Shown here piece by piece: positions 52,341 through 60,790 of a DNA stretch of 64,000 bases (its first letter is position 1; every line of letters starts with the position of its first letter). The notes beneath the pieces are model-generated. The model had not been told where the DNA came from and did not search any database. It saw nothing but the letters and a program-made list of their open reading frames with translations. Both the position numbers and the translations under genes were made by a program. Source of the stretch: CALHVX01 sp964640725 (GTDB taxonomy: Bacteria > Pseudomonadota > Gammaproteobacteria > Pseudomonadales > Azotimanducaceae); the NCBI GenBank assembly GCA_964640725.1, contig CAZXIJ010000001.1, positions 288,549-352,548 on the forward strand. Direction: 5' to 3'.

Positions 52341-52796
52341 TCATGATCCCATTCGGCTTACAAAATCACCAATCAGCTTCTCGAGCACGAGCGCGCCCTG
52401 GGTATCTTCGATCGTGTCGCCGTCGCCGAGCATTTCTTCGTCGGCACCGAGGATCAGGCTGACATAGCGCGTCCCGAGAATGCCCTCCGTGACGATCTGT
52501 GCGCCGGTATCTGCGCTTAACAGCCCGGGAGCGCCTTTGATCTGAAAGGTGACCAGGGCCTCGCCGTACTCCAGGTCGACATCAATTCGCGCCACCTCGC
52601 CGATCTTGACCCCGGCCACCGTCACCTTGGCGCGCTCGCGCAGACCGGCCACATCGTCAAAGCGCGCTTTCAGCGAATAGCTGCTCTGATCTTCAACCTC
52701 AGAGACGCCGCTCACCCGCAGCGCCAGGAAAGTCAGTGCCAGCACGCCAGCCAGCACAAAGGCGCCGACGCTGATTTCGACGGTTTTCATCCGCAT
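52341..52796 (-). CDS. mlaD: MCE-domain substrate-binding protein MlaD
   Basis: A 151-residue inner-membrane protein with one N-terminal membrane segment (residues 7-28) and a single MCE domain (FDDVAGLRERAKVTVAGVKIGEV ... GILGTRYVSL). It forms a hexameric ring in the MlaFEDB complex. It overlaps mlaE by one base. Confidence 0.96.
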   Translation of the reverse strand: MRMKTVEISVGAFVLAGVLALTFLALRVSGVSEVEDQSSYSLKARFDDVAGLRERAKVTVAGVKIGEVARIDVDLEYGEALVTFQIKGAPGLLSADTGAQIVTEGILGTRYVSLILGADEEMLGDGDTIEDTQGALVLEKLIGDFVSRMGS

Positions 52797-53578
52797 CAGG
52801 AAAAATCTCCGTACATACTCAGGGTCAGCAGAAAATCGAGCCCGAGGATCATGACTGACGACATCACCACCGTCCGCGTCGTCGCTTGGGCAATGCCTTC
52901 AGCGGTAGGTTCCGTATCGTAGCCCTGGAAAACCGCAATCCAGGTGATGACCAGTGCAAAAATAACGCTTTTAATCATGCCCTTGCCGACGTCTTGCCAC
53001 AGCTGCACCACGTCCTGCATGCCAGTCCAGAAGCCGCCTTCGTCGACCCCCAGCCAGCGCACGCCGACGAGCACACCACCGTAGATCGCCACGACGTTGA
53101 AGATCGCCGTGAGCAACGGCAGGCTGATAAACCCTGCCCAAAGCCTCGGTGCCACGATCCGATGCAGGGGATCGACGCCCATCATGGCCATGCTGCTGAG
53201 CTGCTCAGTCGTTTTCATCAGCCCGATCTCGGCCGTTAGCGCGCTGCCGGCGCGACCCGCAAAGAGCAACGCCGTGACCACTGGCCCAAGCTCCCGCAGC
53301 AGCACCATGGCCAGACCAACGCCCACGGCGTCCTCGGCACCGAAGCGAGCGAGCTGTGTGTAGAACTGCAAAGCAATCACGGCCCCGATCGAGAACGCCG
53401 AGAGCACGATGATGGGCAGGGACTGCACGCCCACCTGATAGATCTGGCGCTGTACCAGCACCAGGTCCGCCCACCGCGGCAGGCCCCACAGGGCCGTCAT
53501 CCACAGCACCGTCGCTCGCCCGAGATCCTCAAAGCGGCGCAGGGTCGAAATGCCGATGCGGCGGAGCAGAGTCCACAT
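52796..53578 (-). CDS. mlaE: Phospholipid ABC transporter permease MlaE
   Basis: The 260-residue permease of the Mla ABC transporter with about six hydrophobic helices. It has the MlaE motifs RELGPVVTALLFAGRAGSA and EIGLMKTTEQLSSMAMMG, and ends with a further pair of helices. It lies four bases after mlaF. Confidence 0.97.
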   Translation of the reverse strand: MWTLLRRIGISTLRRFEDLGRATVLWMTALWGLPRWADLVLVQRQIYQVGVQSLPIIVLSAFSIGAVIALQFYTQLARFGAEDAVGVGLAMVLLRELGPVVTALLFAGRAGSALTAEIGLMKTTEQLSSMAMMGVDPLHRIVAPRLWAGFISLPLLTAIFNVVAIYGGVLVGVRWLGVDEGGFWTGMQDVVQLWQDVGKGMIKSVIFALVITWIAVFQGYDTEPTAEGIAQATTRTVVMSSVMILGLDFLLTLSMYGDFS

Positions 53579-53582
53579 GCGG

Positions 53583-54386
53583 TCAGTGCTCGCCGCCGCT
53601 CAGCAGATCGAACCGGTAGTCGTCTGCGGGATAGTGAAACGGCACCGGGCCATCGGGGTCGCCGTTCATGAACTGGCGCACCTTGTCCGAGGCATGATCC
53701 TTGAGTGACTGAGGCGTGCCGTCGCCGATGATTTTGCCGTCCGCCATCACGAACAGGTGATCGGCAATGCTCCGGGTTTCGTGAATGTCGTGCGAGACCA
53801 GCAGTGACGTTGTCCGCAGCGCAGCGTTGGACTGGGCGATCAGCCGTACCAGGATACCCATCGCGATCGGATCCTGTCCGGTAAAGGGCTCGTCGTACAT
53901 GACCAGCTGCGGATCCAGGGCAATCGCCCGCGCCAGGGCCACCCGCCGCGCCATGCCGCCGGACAGCTGACTGGGCATAAGATCCCGGGCCCCTCGCAGG
54001 CCCACGGCGTTCAATTTCATGAGCACCAGATCGCGGATACTGTCTGCGGGCAGATCCGTGTGCTCGCGCAGCGGAAACGCCACGTTGTCGAACACGCTAA
54101 GATCGGTAAAGAGCGCCGATGACTGGAACATCAGGCCTATGCCCTTGCGCAGTTCAAACAGCTCGCCGCGGGACAGCTCGCAAATGTTTTGACCCGCAAC
54201 GAAGACGGCCCCGGCATCCGGCTGCACCTCGCCGCCGATAATACGCAGCAGCGTGGTTTTGCCGGTACCGCTGGGGCCCATCAACGCAGATATCTTTCCC
54301 GAAGGCACCGCCATGTTGATCCCGTCAAAGATCACGCGATCGCCCCGCGAAAAATGCAGGTCGTGAATTTCTATCAGACTCGACAA
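53583..54386 (-). CDS. mlaF: Phospholipid ABC transporter ATPase MlaF
   Basis: The cytoplasmic ATPase of the Mla transporter, 267 residues. Walker A is GPSGTGKTT, the ABC signature LSGGMARRVALARA, Walker B LVMYDEPFTGQDP and the switch His in LVSHDIHE. The start is TTG at 54386, the only candidate at the family N-terminus. It is the first gene of mlaFEDCB-ibaG-murA. Confidence 0.96.
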   Translation of the reverse strand: MSSLIEIHDLHFSRGDRVIFDGINMAVPSGKISALMGPSGTGKTTLLRIIGGEVQPDAGAVFVAGQNICELSRGELFELRKGIGLMFQSSALFTDLSVFDNVAFPLREHTDLPADSIRDLVLMKLNAVGLRGARDLMPSQLSGGMARRVALARAIALDPQLVMYDEPFTGQDPIAMGILVRLIAQSNAALRTTSLLVSHDIHETRSIADHLFVMADGKIIGDGTPQSLKDHASDKVRQFMNGDPDGPVPFHYPADDYRFDLLSGGEH

Positions 54387-54529
54387 CTCGCCTATGCTCT
54401 CCAGCAGGCAAACACATGATTCGGGGCAGCCATTGCTGGCTCTACCGGTAGGACTCTCCGGACGGGGCTATTGTTCCAAAGGCCCGAAAGGTCCCGAATG
54501 TCCCGAATCACTCACGATTCTCTAAGCCC

Positions 54530-54587
54530 GCGCACTTTAGCGTACTTGGGCTGGTAGCTTCTGAGGAATGATCGCTCTAAAGTGCGC
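54530..54587. repeat. 11-base inverted repeat in the mlaF/yrbG divergent region
   Basis: GCGCACTTTAG (54530-54540) and CTAAAGTGCGC (54577-54587) are perfect inverted copies separated by 36 bases. They stand in the 256-base gap between two divergent genes, where an operator for a dimeric regulator or a hairpin is possible. I do not recognise the site. Confidence 0.7.
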
Positions 54588-54642
54588 AACCACGTTACCA
54601 AACCCGATCGAGACCGCTGTTTTTTGAGACTCAAGCGCTGAC

Positions 54643-55635
54643 ATGTGGCTGCCCGTTCTCAGCCTGATCCTGGGCTTCATCACCCTGGTCTGGAGCGCAG
54701 ATCGCTTTCTGTCCGGCGCCGCCGCCACGGCGACGAACCTCGGCGTTTCGAAAATGCTGATCGGTCTGACCGTGGTTTCCCTGGGCACCTCTGCCCCGGA
54801 GATTCTCGTGTCTCTGACCGCCGCGATGGAAGGCAATGCGTTGCTCGCCGTCGGCAACGCCATCGGTTCCAACATTGCCAACATCGGTCTGGTCCTGGGA
54901 ATCACGGCCCTGGTGGCGCCGCTGCCCTTTTCCCAGGCCGTGCTCCGCAGCGAGCTGCCCTGGCTGCTGGGCGCCACGGGCCTGGCGCTGTTTCTGCTGT
55001 TCGATCTGCACCTGTCGGTCACCGACGGCGTGCTGCTGCTGGGCGCACTGGTGCTGATCATGTACCGGCTCGTGCAATCGCAGCTGAACCCCCGGGACGC
55101 GGCGCCAGGGGCTGACGTGGTCAGCTCCCTGGAAGAGGAGCTCGACGAGCTGCCGGAAATGAGCTCGCAGCAGGGCTGGTTCTGGCTGGTGGTGGGCTTG
55201 CTGATCCTCATCGCCAGCGCCGAGCTGCTGGTCTGGGCCGCAACGTCGATCGCGACCTATCTGGGCGTGAGCGAAATGGTGATTGGCCTGACTATCGTCG
55301 CCATCGGCACCAGCCTGCCGGAGCTTGCAGCAACCGTCGGCTCCGCCCTGAAGGGCGACCCGGACATCGCCATCGGCAACGTGGTCGGCTCCAACATTCT
55401 CAACATTCTGGCGGTGCTGGCCGTGCCGGCCCTGGTTTCGCCAACGCCGATCGAGGCCATCGCCCTGTGGCGCGACTGCGGCATGATGCTTGCCGTCACC
55501 GCCCTGCTGGCGCTATTTGCCTACGCCATCCACTCGCAGCCGGTCATTACACGCTTCGAAGGTTCGGTGCTGCTGCTGGCCTGGGTTGGCTACAATCTCC
55601 TGCTCATTAACCAGGCCCGCCCCGGGGGACTCTAG
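54643..55635 (+). CDS. yrbG: Sodium/calcium exchanger family protein
   Basis: A 330-residue CaCA-family antiporter, probably exchanging Ca2+ for Na+ or H+. Two inverted halves each have the alpha-repeat: GLTVVSLGTSAPEILVSL with GSNIANIGLVLG, and GLTIVAIGTSLPELAATV with GSNILNILAVLAVPA. An acidic loop (EEELDELPE) lies between. It is divergent from mlaF, as yrbG is in E. coli. Confidence 0.95.
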   Translation: MWLPVLSLILGFITLVWSADRFLSGAAATATNLGVSKMLIGLTVVSLGTSAPEILVSLTAAMEGNALLAVGNAIGSNIANIGLVLGITALVAPLPFSQAVLRSELPWLLGATGLALFLLFDLHLSVTDGVLLLGALVLIMYRLVQSQLNPRDAAPGADVVSSLEEELDELPEMSSQQGWFWLVVGLLILIASAELLVWAATSIATYLGVSEMVIGLTIVAIGTSLPELAATVGSALKGDPDIAIGNVVGSNILNILAVLAVPALVSPTPIEAIALWRDCGMMLAVTALLALFAYAIHSQPVITRFEGSVLLLAWVGYNLLLINQARPGGL

Positions 55636-55651
55636 CTCCCGGGCTTACCGC

Positions 55652-56188
55652 ATGACGCAAGACGCTGCCCCCCAGGAGATTCGCGATCGCGCCGCCCAGA
55701 TCGCCCTGGCGGTGTTCGACGTGGACGGCGTGCTGACCGACGGCAAGCTGTACTACGCCGCCGACGGCACTGAAACCAAGGCCTTTCACGTGCAGGACGG
55801 CAGCGCCCTGAAGCTGCTCCGCGCCCACGGCGTCGAGGTCGCCATCATTACCGGGCGCCAGTCGCCCATGGTTGCGCGCCGTGCCCGGGAGCTGGGCATC
55901 AAGATGCTGGTTCAAAACGCTGGCAGCAAGGCCGATGCGCTGGCCGGCCTGCTGGCCCGGCACGAGACGCTGGCAGCGTTGCCGCTGTCGCGTTGTTGCG
56001 CCGTCGGCGATGACCTGCAGGACATCGAGCTGTTTGGGCGGGTGGGCCTCGCCATCAGTGTGCCCAACGGTCACCCAAGCGCGCAGCGCAGCGCCCACTG
56101 GGTGACGCAGACAGCCGGCGGTCAGGGCGTCGCGCGCGAAGTGGCCGAGCTGATCCTGCGCAGCCAGAACAGCTGGACTTACCCCTGA
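55652..56188 (+). CDS. kdsC: 3-deoxy-D-manno-octulosonate 8-phosphate phosphatase
   Basis: KdsC releases Kdo from Kdo-8-phosphate for LPS. The 178-residue HAD-family protein has the nucleophile motif VFDVDGVLTDGKLYY, IITGRQS and the metal-binding VGDDLQDIELF. The ATG at 55652 is used. kdsD, which normally stands between yrbG and kdsC, is missing. Its TGA stop overlaps the next frame as CTGA. Confidence 0.96.
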   Translation: MTQDAAPQEIRDRAAQIALAVFDVDGVLTDGKLYYAADGTETKAFHVQDGSALKLLRAHGVEVAIITGRQSPMVARRARELGIKMLVQNAGSKADALAGLLARHETLAALPLSRCCAVGDDLQDIELFGRVGLAISVPNGHPSAQRSAHWVTQTAGGQGVAREVAELILRSQNSWTYP

Positions 56189-56796
56189 CTGCGCGCCTGG
56201 CGCTGTTCCTGCTGCTGGCCGCCGCCGCGCTCTGGTGGCTACAGCGCGCAGACCCCCTCGCCCCGACGGACGACGGCATCGGCAGCGAGTTTCGCGAGCA
56301 GCTGCTGGGCGAGCCGGACCTGGCGGTGCAGACCGCGCGCATCCGCCAGTTCACGGAAAGCGGCACCCTGAACTACGAGCTGTTTGCCACGACCATTCGC
56401 CATTTTGAGTACGACGCCATCACGCGGCTGCAGTCTCCGGACCTGACCATGTACAGCGGCGGTGGCCTGCCCTGGCGCACAACTGCCGGCCAGGGCTTTA
56501 TCCGCAAGGAGATCGGTCCTGACCAGGTGCCAGAAGAACTCGTGTTCCTGCGCTCAAGGGTCGTGCTGCGGCAACGGGAAGACGATGGCCGCTTCATGAC
56601 GCTAAAGACACCGCACCTGTACGTGTACCCGGACCGTCAATACGCCCAGACAGACCAGAGTGTTACCATCGACACCGACGTTGGCCAAACCACAGCCGTG
56701 GGCATGGCGGCTAATCTGGCAAAGGGCACCGTCCTGCTGTCATCCACAGCCCAGGAACGAGTACGGACGATTGTTCGCAAAGAACAGTTCAAATAG
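56185..56796 (+). CDS. lptC: LPS export protein LptC
   Basis: LptC links the LptBFG transporter to the periplasmic bridge for LPS export. The frame has an N-terminal membrane helix (LALFLLLAAAALWWL) and an OstA-like beta-jellyroll with SGTLNYELFATTIRHFEYD and LLSSTAQERVRT. No ATG, GTG or TTG precedes the helix. The only start that keeps it is CTG at 56185, overlapping the kdsC stop as CTGA; ATG 56326-like downstream starts would lose the anchor. About 203 residues, normal for the family. Confidence 0.85.
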   Translation: MTARLALFLLLAAAALWWLQRADPLAPTDDGIGSEFREQLLGEPDLAVQTARIRQFTESGTLNYELFATTIRHFEYDAITRLQSPDLTMYSGGGLPWRTTAGQGFIRKEIGPDQVPEELVFLRSRVVLRQREDDGRFMTLKTPHLYVYPDRQYAQTDQSVTIDTDVGQTTAVGMAANLAKGTVLLSSTAQERVRTIVRKEQFK

Positions 56797-57491
56797 CGCA
56801 GGCCACCTTTCGGCCGGGCCCGACCGACGGCGGGGGATCCGCCTGCTGCTGGCCGCCGGGCCGTTGCTGGGCGCCGGGCAGTTGCTGGCCGCCGGNNNNN
56901 NNNNNNNNNNNNNNNNNNNNNNNNNNNNNNNNNNNNNNNNNNNNNNNNNNNNNNNNNNNNNNNNNNNNNNNNNNNNNNNNNNNNNNNNNNNNNNNCGCCG
57001 GGCAGTTGCTGGCCGCCGGCCTGTTACTGGCCGCCGGCCTGTGGAGTGTCAACGCCGCGGCGCTGCCGGAAGACGCCGATCAGCCCATCAACATCCAGGC
57101 CAACGAAGGCAAGCTGGATCAGATCAACCGCACCGGCACCTATCGCGGTGATGTCCAGGTGGATCAGGGCACGCTGCGCATCCGCGCCGACCAGATGACG
57201 ATTCTGTACAAGGACCGTAAAGTCACGCGCATCACTTTCAAGGGCAGCCCGGCGACCTATCAGCAGCAGCTGAACGCCGCCGAGGAGATGGTCTTCGCCG
57301 ATGCCAAGACCATCATCTACCACACGCAAAGCGAGCGGCTGGAGCTAACGGGCGACGCCCGGCTCACTCAGGAGGGCAACAAACTGCGGGGCGACCGGAT
57401 CGACTACGACATCGTGGCCGGCCGGGTCGATGCTCAGTCCCAGGACAGCGGCCCTATCCAGATGGTGGTCGAGCCCGACCGGGCGCCATAA
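56771..57491 (+). CDS. lptA: LPS-binding periplasmic protein LptA (interrupted by an artificial gap)
   Basis: LptA forms the periplasmic LPS bridge. The mature part after NAA has the OstA domain: INIQANEGKLDQINRTGTYRG, VQVDQGTLRIRADQMTI, and AKTIIYHTQSERLELTGDA. A 100-N gap interrupts the signal peptide. Deleting the gap plus one copy of the 24-base flank duplication (124 bases) joins the two halves in one frame and rebuilds a hydrophobic signal peptide ending VNAA. The TTG at 56771 gives a basic n-region (DRRRGIR); the start is uncertain, and a CTG at 56843 after GGGGGA is the other option. Confidence 0.8.
56896..56995. other. 100-N scaffold gap inside lptA, probably artificial
   Basis: The 24 bases before the gap match the 24 bases after it (56996-57019). 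Collapsing them restores the lptA reading frame exactly, so no coding sequence appears to be missing, apart from a possible difference in copy number of the repeated Leu-Ala codons. Confidence 0.85.
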
Positions 57492-57496
57492 CGCCC

Positions 57497-58222
57497 GTGC
57501 CCGAACTTCGCGCTCAGAACCTGCGCAAGCAGTACGGCAACAAGGTGGCCGTGCAGGACGTCAGCCTGTCCATCGCCAGCGGCGAGATCGTCGGGCTGCT
57601 CGGCCCGAACGGTGCCGGCAAAACGACCTGTTTCTACATGATCGTGGGGCTGATCCGCGCTGACGACGGTCGGATCCTGCTGGACGACGAAGACCTCAGC
57701 CAGGCCCCGATGCACCGCCGCGCGCGATCCGGCATCGGCTACCTGCCCCAGGAAGCGAGCGTCTTTCGCAAGCTGTCTGCAGAAGACAACATTGCTGCCA
57801 TTCTCGAGCTGCGCAAGGACCTGCGCAAAGGGGAACGGGCCGCGCGCCTGGAGGCGCTGCTGGAGGAGTTTCATCTGACCGGCGTCGCCAAGATCCTGGG
57901 CGAACGCTTGTCCGGGGGCGAGCGGCGACGGCTCGAAATTGCCCGGGCGCTCGCCAGCGAACCGTCGTTTATCCTGCTCGATGAGCCCTTCGCCGGGGTC
58001 GATCCGATCTCTGTCGGCGACATCCAGGCCGAGATTCGGGACCTCGCCAAGCGCGATATCGGGATCCTCATCACAGATCACAGCGTTCAGGAGACTCTGG
58101 ATATTTGTGATCGGGCCTACATCGTCCATGATGGCCTGATCATTGCAGACGGTGACTCAGAGGCCATACTTGCCAACGAGACCGTACGCAAAGTCTATCT
58201 GGGAGATAACTTCAAACTGTAG
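57497..58222 (+). CDS. lptB: LPS export ABC transporter ATPase LptB
   Basis: The 241-residue cytoplasmic ATPase that drives LPS extraction with LptFG. Walker A is GPNGAGKTT, the signature LSGGERRRLEIARAL, Walker B ILLDEPFAGVDP, and the switch His in LITDHSVQETL. GYLPQEASVFRKLS is the LptB-typical Q-loop. The start is GTG at 57497, five bases after lptA. Confidence 0.99.
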   Translation: MPELRAQNLRKQYGNKVAVQDVSLSIASGEIVGLLGPNGAGKTTCFYMIVGLIRADDGRILLDDEDLSQAPMHRRARSGIGYLPQEASVFRKLSAEDNIAAILELRKDLRKGERAARLEALLEEFHLTGVAKILGERLSGGERRRLEIARALASEPSFILLDEPFAGVDPISVGDIQAEIRDLAKRDIGILITDHSVQETLDICDRAYIVHDGLIIADGDSEAILANETVRKVYLGDNFKL

Positions 58223-58254
58223 CCATCACCGATGGCAACAGGCTAGAAACGCTC

Positions 58255-59856
58255 GTGGCACTCAAGCAGGGACTGCAACTCAAGCTCGGACAGAGCCTGA
58301 CTATGACGCCGCAGCTGCAACAGGCGATTCGCCTGCTGCAGCTTTCCGCGCTGGATCTGCAGCAGGAAATTCAGGAAGTGCTCGAAGCCAACCCCATGCT
58401 CGAGATGGAAGACGAGTTCGGCGTCAGCGCCGAGCACGCTGACGGCGACGCACCGCCCGAGGGCACGGACAACGGCACGACCGAAAACGGTGCAGGCGCT
58501 GACGGCAGCGAAGGGGCTACGGCCGAAATCGGCGAGCTCAGCGCCACGCCCGACAGCGAGCAAACCGATTTCGATGCCGCAGCGGTGGAGGTGAGCGACA
58601 CGGCCGATCAGCTGCCCGATGATCTGCCGGTCGATACCGATTGGGACGACCTGTACCAGCCCAGCACCGCGCCGGCCAGCAGCAGCGGCCCGAGCACCGA
58701 CTTCGACTACGCCGACATCAACAGCGCACCTGAGAGCCTGCGCGACAACCTGTACTGGCAACTGAACCTGCTCAAGCTGAGCGATACGGACCGGCTCATC
58801 GCCGAGCTGATCATCGACAGCATCAATCCCGACGGCATGCTCGGGCAGAGCATCCAGGATCTGACGCAAACCCTGCGCTATCAGCTGGGTGCCGGCGATG
58901 CCGCCGCCCAGGGCGAGGACGACCCCTACCCGGACGCCGCGGAAGTCGAAGCGGTGCTGAAGATGATCCAGCAGTTCGAGCCCGCAGGCATCGGGGCCCG
59001 GGACCTGCGCGAGTGCCTGCTGCTGCAGCTGGCCCAGATCGATGCGGACACCCCCAGCCTGCGCGACGCGCAGGCGCTCGTGGACGAGCACCTGGAACTG
59101 CTCGGCGCGCGCGACCTGGCCCGGCTCAAGCGCGTCACGCGGCTGAGCGAAGATGCCCTGACCGCGGCAGTCACGGTGATCCAGACTCTGAACCCGCGCC
59201 CAGGCTCGATCCTGTCAGCGGAGGAAACCGAGTACGTCGTACCGGATGTGCTGGTGCGCAAGGACAAGGGGCGCTGGAAGGTCGAGCTCAACCCGGATGC
59301 AACGCCGCGGCTGCGCATCAACGATCTCTATGCCGGCATGGTCAAGCGCGCCGACAACAGCCGTGACAACACCTTCATGAAAGACAACCTGCAGGAAGCC
59401 AAGTGGTTCATGAAGAGCCTGCAGAGCCGCCACGAGACCCTGCTGAAGGTGGCAACGAAAATCGTCGAACATCAGCGCGGATTTCTGGACTACGGCCCGG
59501 AAGCGATGAAACCGCTGGTACTGCACGACATTGCCGATGCGGTGGAGATGCACGAATCAACGATCTCGCGGGTGACAAGCCGCAAGTACATGCATACGCC
59601 CCGGGGCATTTTCGAACTGAAGTATTTCTTTTCCAGCCACGTCGGAACGACCACTGGCGGCGAGGTATCAAGCACGGCCATCCGGGCATTGATCAAGAAG
59701 CTTACTGAAGAAGAAGATGCAAAGAAACCGTTGAGCGACAGCAAGCTAGCAGCAATACTGAAAGAGCAGAATATCAAGGTTGCACGACGCACGGTCGCGA
59801 AGTATCGGGAGTCCATGCACATCCCGCCATCGAACGAACGCAAGCGCCTGATCTAG
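58255..59856 (+). CDS. rpoN: RNA polymerase sigma-54 factor
   Basis: RpoN directs transcription from -24/-12 promoters and needs an AAA activator. The 533-residue protein has the Gln/Leu-rich region I (LKLGQSLTMTPQLQQAIRLL), an acidic region II, the core-binding domain, the helix-turn-helix DAVEMHESTISRVTSRKYM and the RpoN box ARRTVAKYRE. The start is GTG at 58255. It should act on the pilA promoter in this window. Confidence 0.99.
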   Translation: MALKQGLQLKLGQSLTMTPQLQQAIRLLQLSALDLQQEIQEVLEANPMLEMEDEFGVSAEHADGDAPPEGTDNGTTENGAGADGSEGATAEIGELSATPDSEQTDFDAAAVEVSDTADQLPDDLPVDTDWDDLYQPSTAPASSSGPSTDFDYADINSAPESLRDNLYWQLNLLKLSDTDRLIAELIIDSINPDGMLGQSIQDLTQTLRYQLGAGDAAAQGEDDPYPDAAEVEAVLKMIQQFEPAGIGARDLRECLLLQLAQIDADTPSLRDAQALVDEHLELLGARDLARLKRVTRLSEDALTAAVTVIQTLNPRPGSILSAEETEYVVPDVLVRKDKGRWKVELNPDATPRLRINDLYAGMVKRADNSRDNTFMKDNLQEAKWFMKSLQSRHETLLKVATKIVEHQRGFLDYGPEAMKPLVLHDIADAVEMHESTISRVTSRKYMHTPRGIFELKYFFSSHVGTTTGGEVSSTAIRALIKKLTEEEDAKKPLSDSKLAAILKEQNIKVARRTVAKYRESMHIPPSNERKRLI

Positions 59857-59957
59857 CAATCGCCACACCGCTGCCGCGCTGCGCGCCGTCGAACAGGAGC
59901 GCCGCAAGCCAGCGCAAATGCTGGCAGCTCAGGCTGCCCGCCGCCAAGGAGACGCCG

Positions 59958-60281
59958 ATGCAGCTCAGTATTTCCGGACACCACCTGGACGTCAGCGACG
60001 CCCTGAAAAGCTACGTCACCGGCAAGATGGACAAACTCGAGCGACACTTTGACCACATCACCAACGTGCATGTGGTCCTCAGTGTCGAAAAGCTGGAGCA
60101 GCGCGCAGAGGCCACCATGCACGTCAGCGGCGGAGAGCTGTTTGCCGATGCCAACTGCAACGACATGTATGCGGCAATCGACATGCTTTCCGACAAGCTC
60201 GACCGGCAAATCCTGAAGCACAAGGAAAAGCTGAAGGACAAGCGCAACCGCAAACCCCCAATGCCGCTCGACGAGCAGTAA
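59958..60281 (+). CDS. hpf: Ribosome hibernation promoting factor, short form
   Basis: A 107-residue HPF/YfiA protein that binds the 30S subunit in stationary phase. It has MQLSISGHHLDVSDALKSYV, ITNVHVVLSVEK and the basic helix LDRQILKHKEKLKDKRNRK. AAGGAG precedes the ATG. It follows rpoN as in most gammaproteobacteria. Confidence 0.98.
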   Translation: MQLSISGHHLDVSDALKSYVTGKMDKLERHFDHITNVHVVLSVEKLEQRAEATMHVSGGELFADANCNDMYAAIDMLSDKLDRQILKHKEKLKDKRNRKPPMPLDEQ

Positions 60282-60305
60282 CCCGCCGCTGGACCGTCGC
60301 CTCTC

Positions 60306-60776
60306 ATGGAAAATCTCGTCGATTCGCTGACCGTTGGCACAACCGTTTGCAAAGTGCCCGCCCAGAGCCGCAAGCGTGTCTTGCAGCTGCTCGCCGATCT
60401 GCTCGCCGCTCAGCATGACGACCTGCACGAGCGCACCATCTTCGAGGCGCTCATGGCGCGCGAGCGCCTGGGCAGCACCGGCATCGGCGAAGGCGTTGCG
60501 ATCCCGCACTGCCGCTTTGACTGCGACCGGGTCTACTGCGCGTTCTTCCAGCTCGAAAACCCTGTGGACTTCGATGCGCCGGACGGCATTGGCGTCGATC
60601 TGGCATTTTTAATCGTCGCCCCTACCGGCGAGAAGGAGCAGCACCTGCGCCTGCTGGCGCAGCTCGCAGCAGTGCTCAAGGAGGCGGCCAATCGCAGCGC
60701 CCTGCGTGCCTGCGACAGCGATGAAGCCCTGCACCACCAGATCAGCACTCTGCTGCGGCAACAAGCCGCAGCCTGA
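60306..60776 (+). CDS. ptsN: Nitrogen-PTS enzyme IIA
   Basis: PtsN is the terminal phosphate acceptor of the regulatory nitrogen PTS. The 156-residue EIIA domain has the phosphorylated His H68 in GVAIPHCRF and VDLAFLIVAPTGEKEQHLRLLA. It stands between hpf and rapZ; its donor Npr is encoded two genes on. Confidence 0.98.
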   Translation: MENLVDSLTVGTTVCKVPAQSRKRVLQLLADLLAAQHDDLHERTIFEALMARERLGSTGIGEGVAIPHCRFDCDRVYCAFFQLENPVDFDAPDGIGVDLAFLIVAPTGEKEQHLRLLAQLAAVLKEAANRSALRACDSDEALHHQISTLLRQQAAA

Positions 60777-60790
60777 GCAGGCACCAACCC

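Noticed and set aside
57006..57491. Truncated lptA starting after the gap
   Set aside because: The frame joins the left side when the duplicated flank is removed, restoring a full signal peptide.
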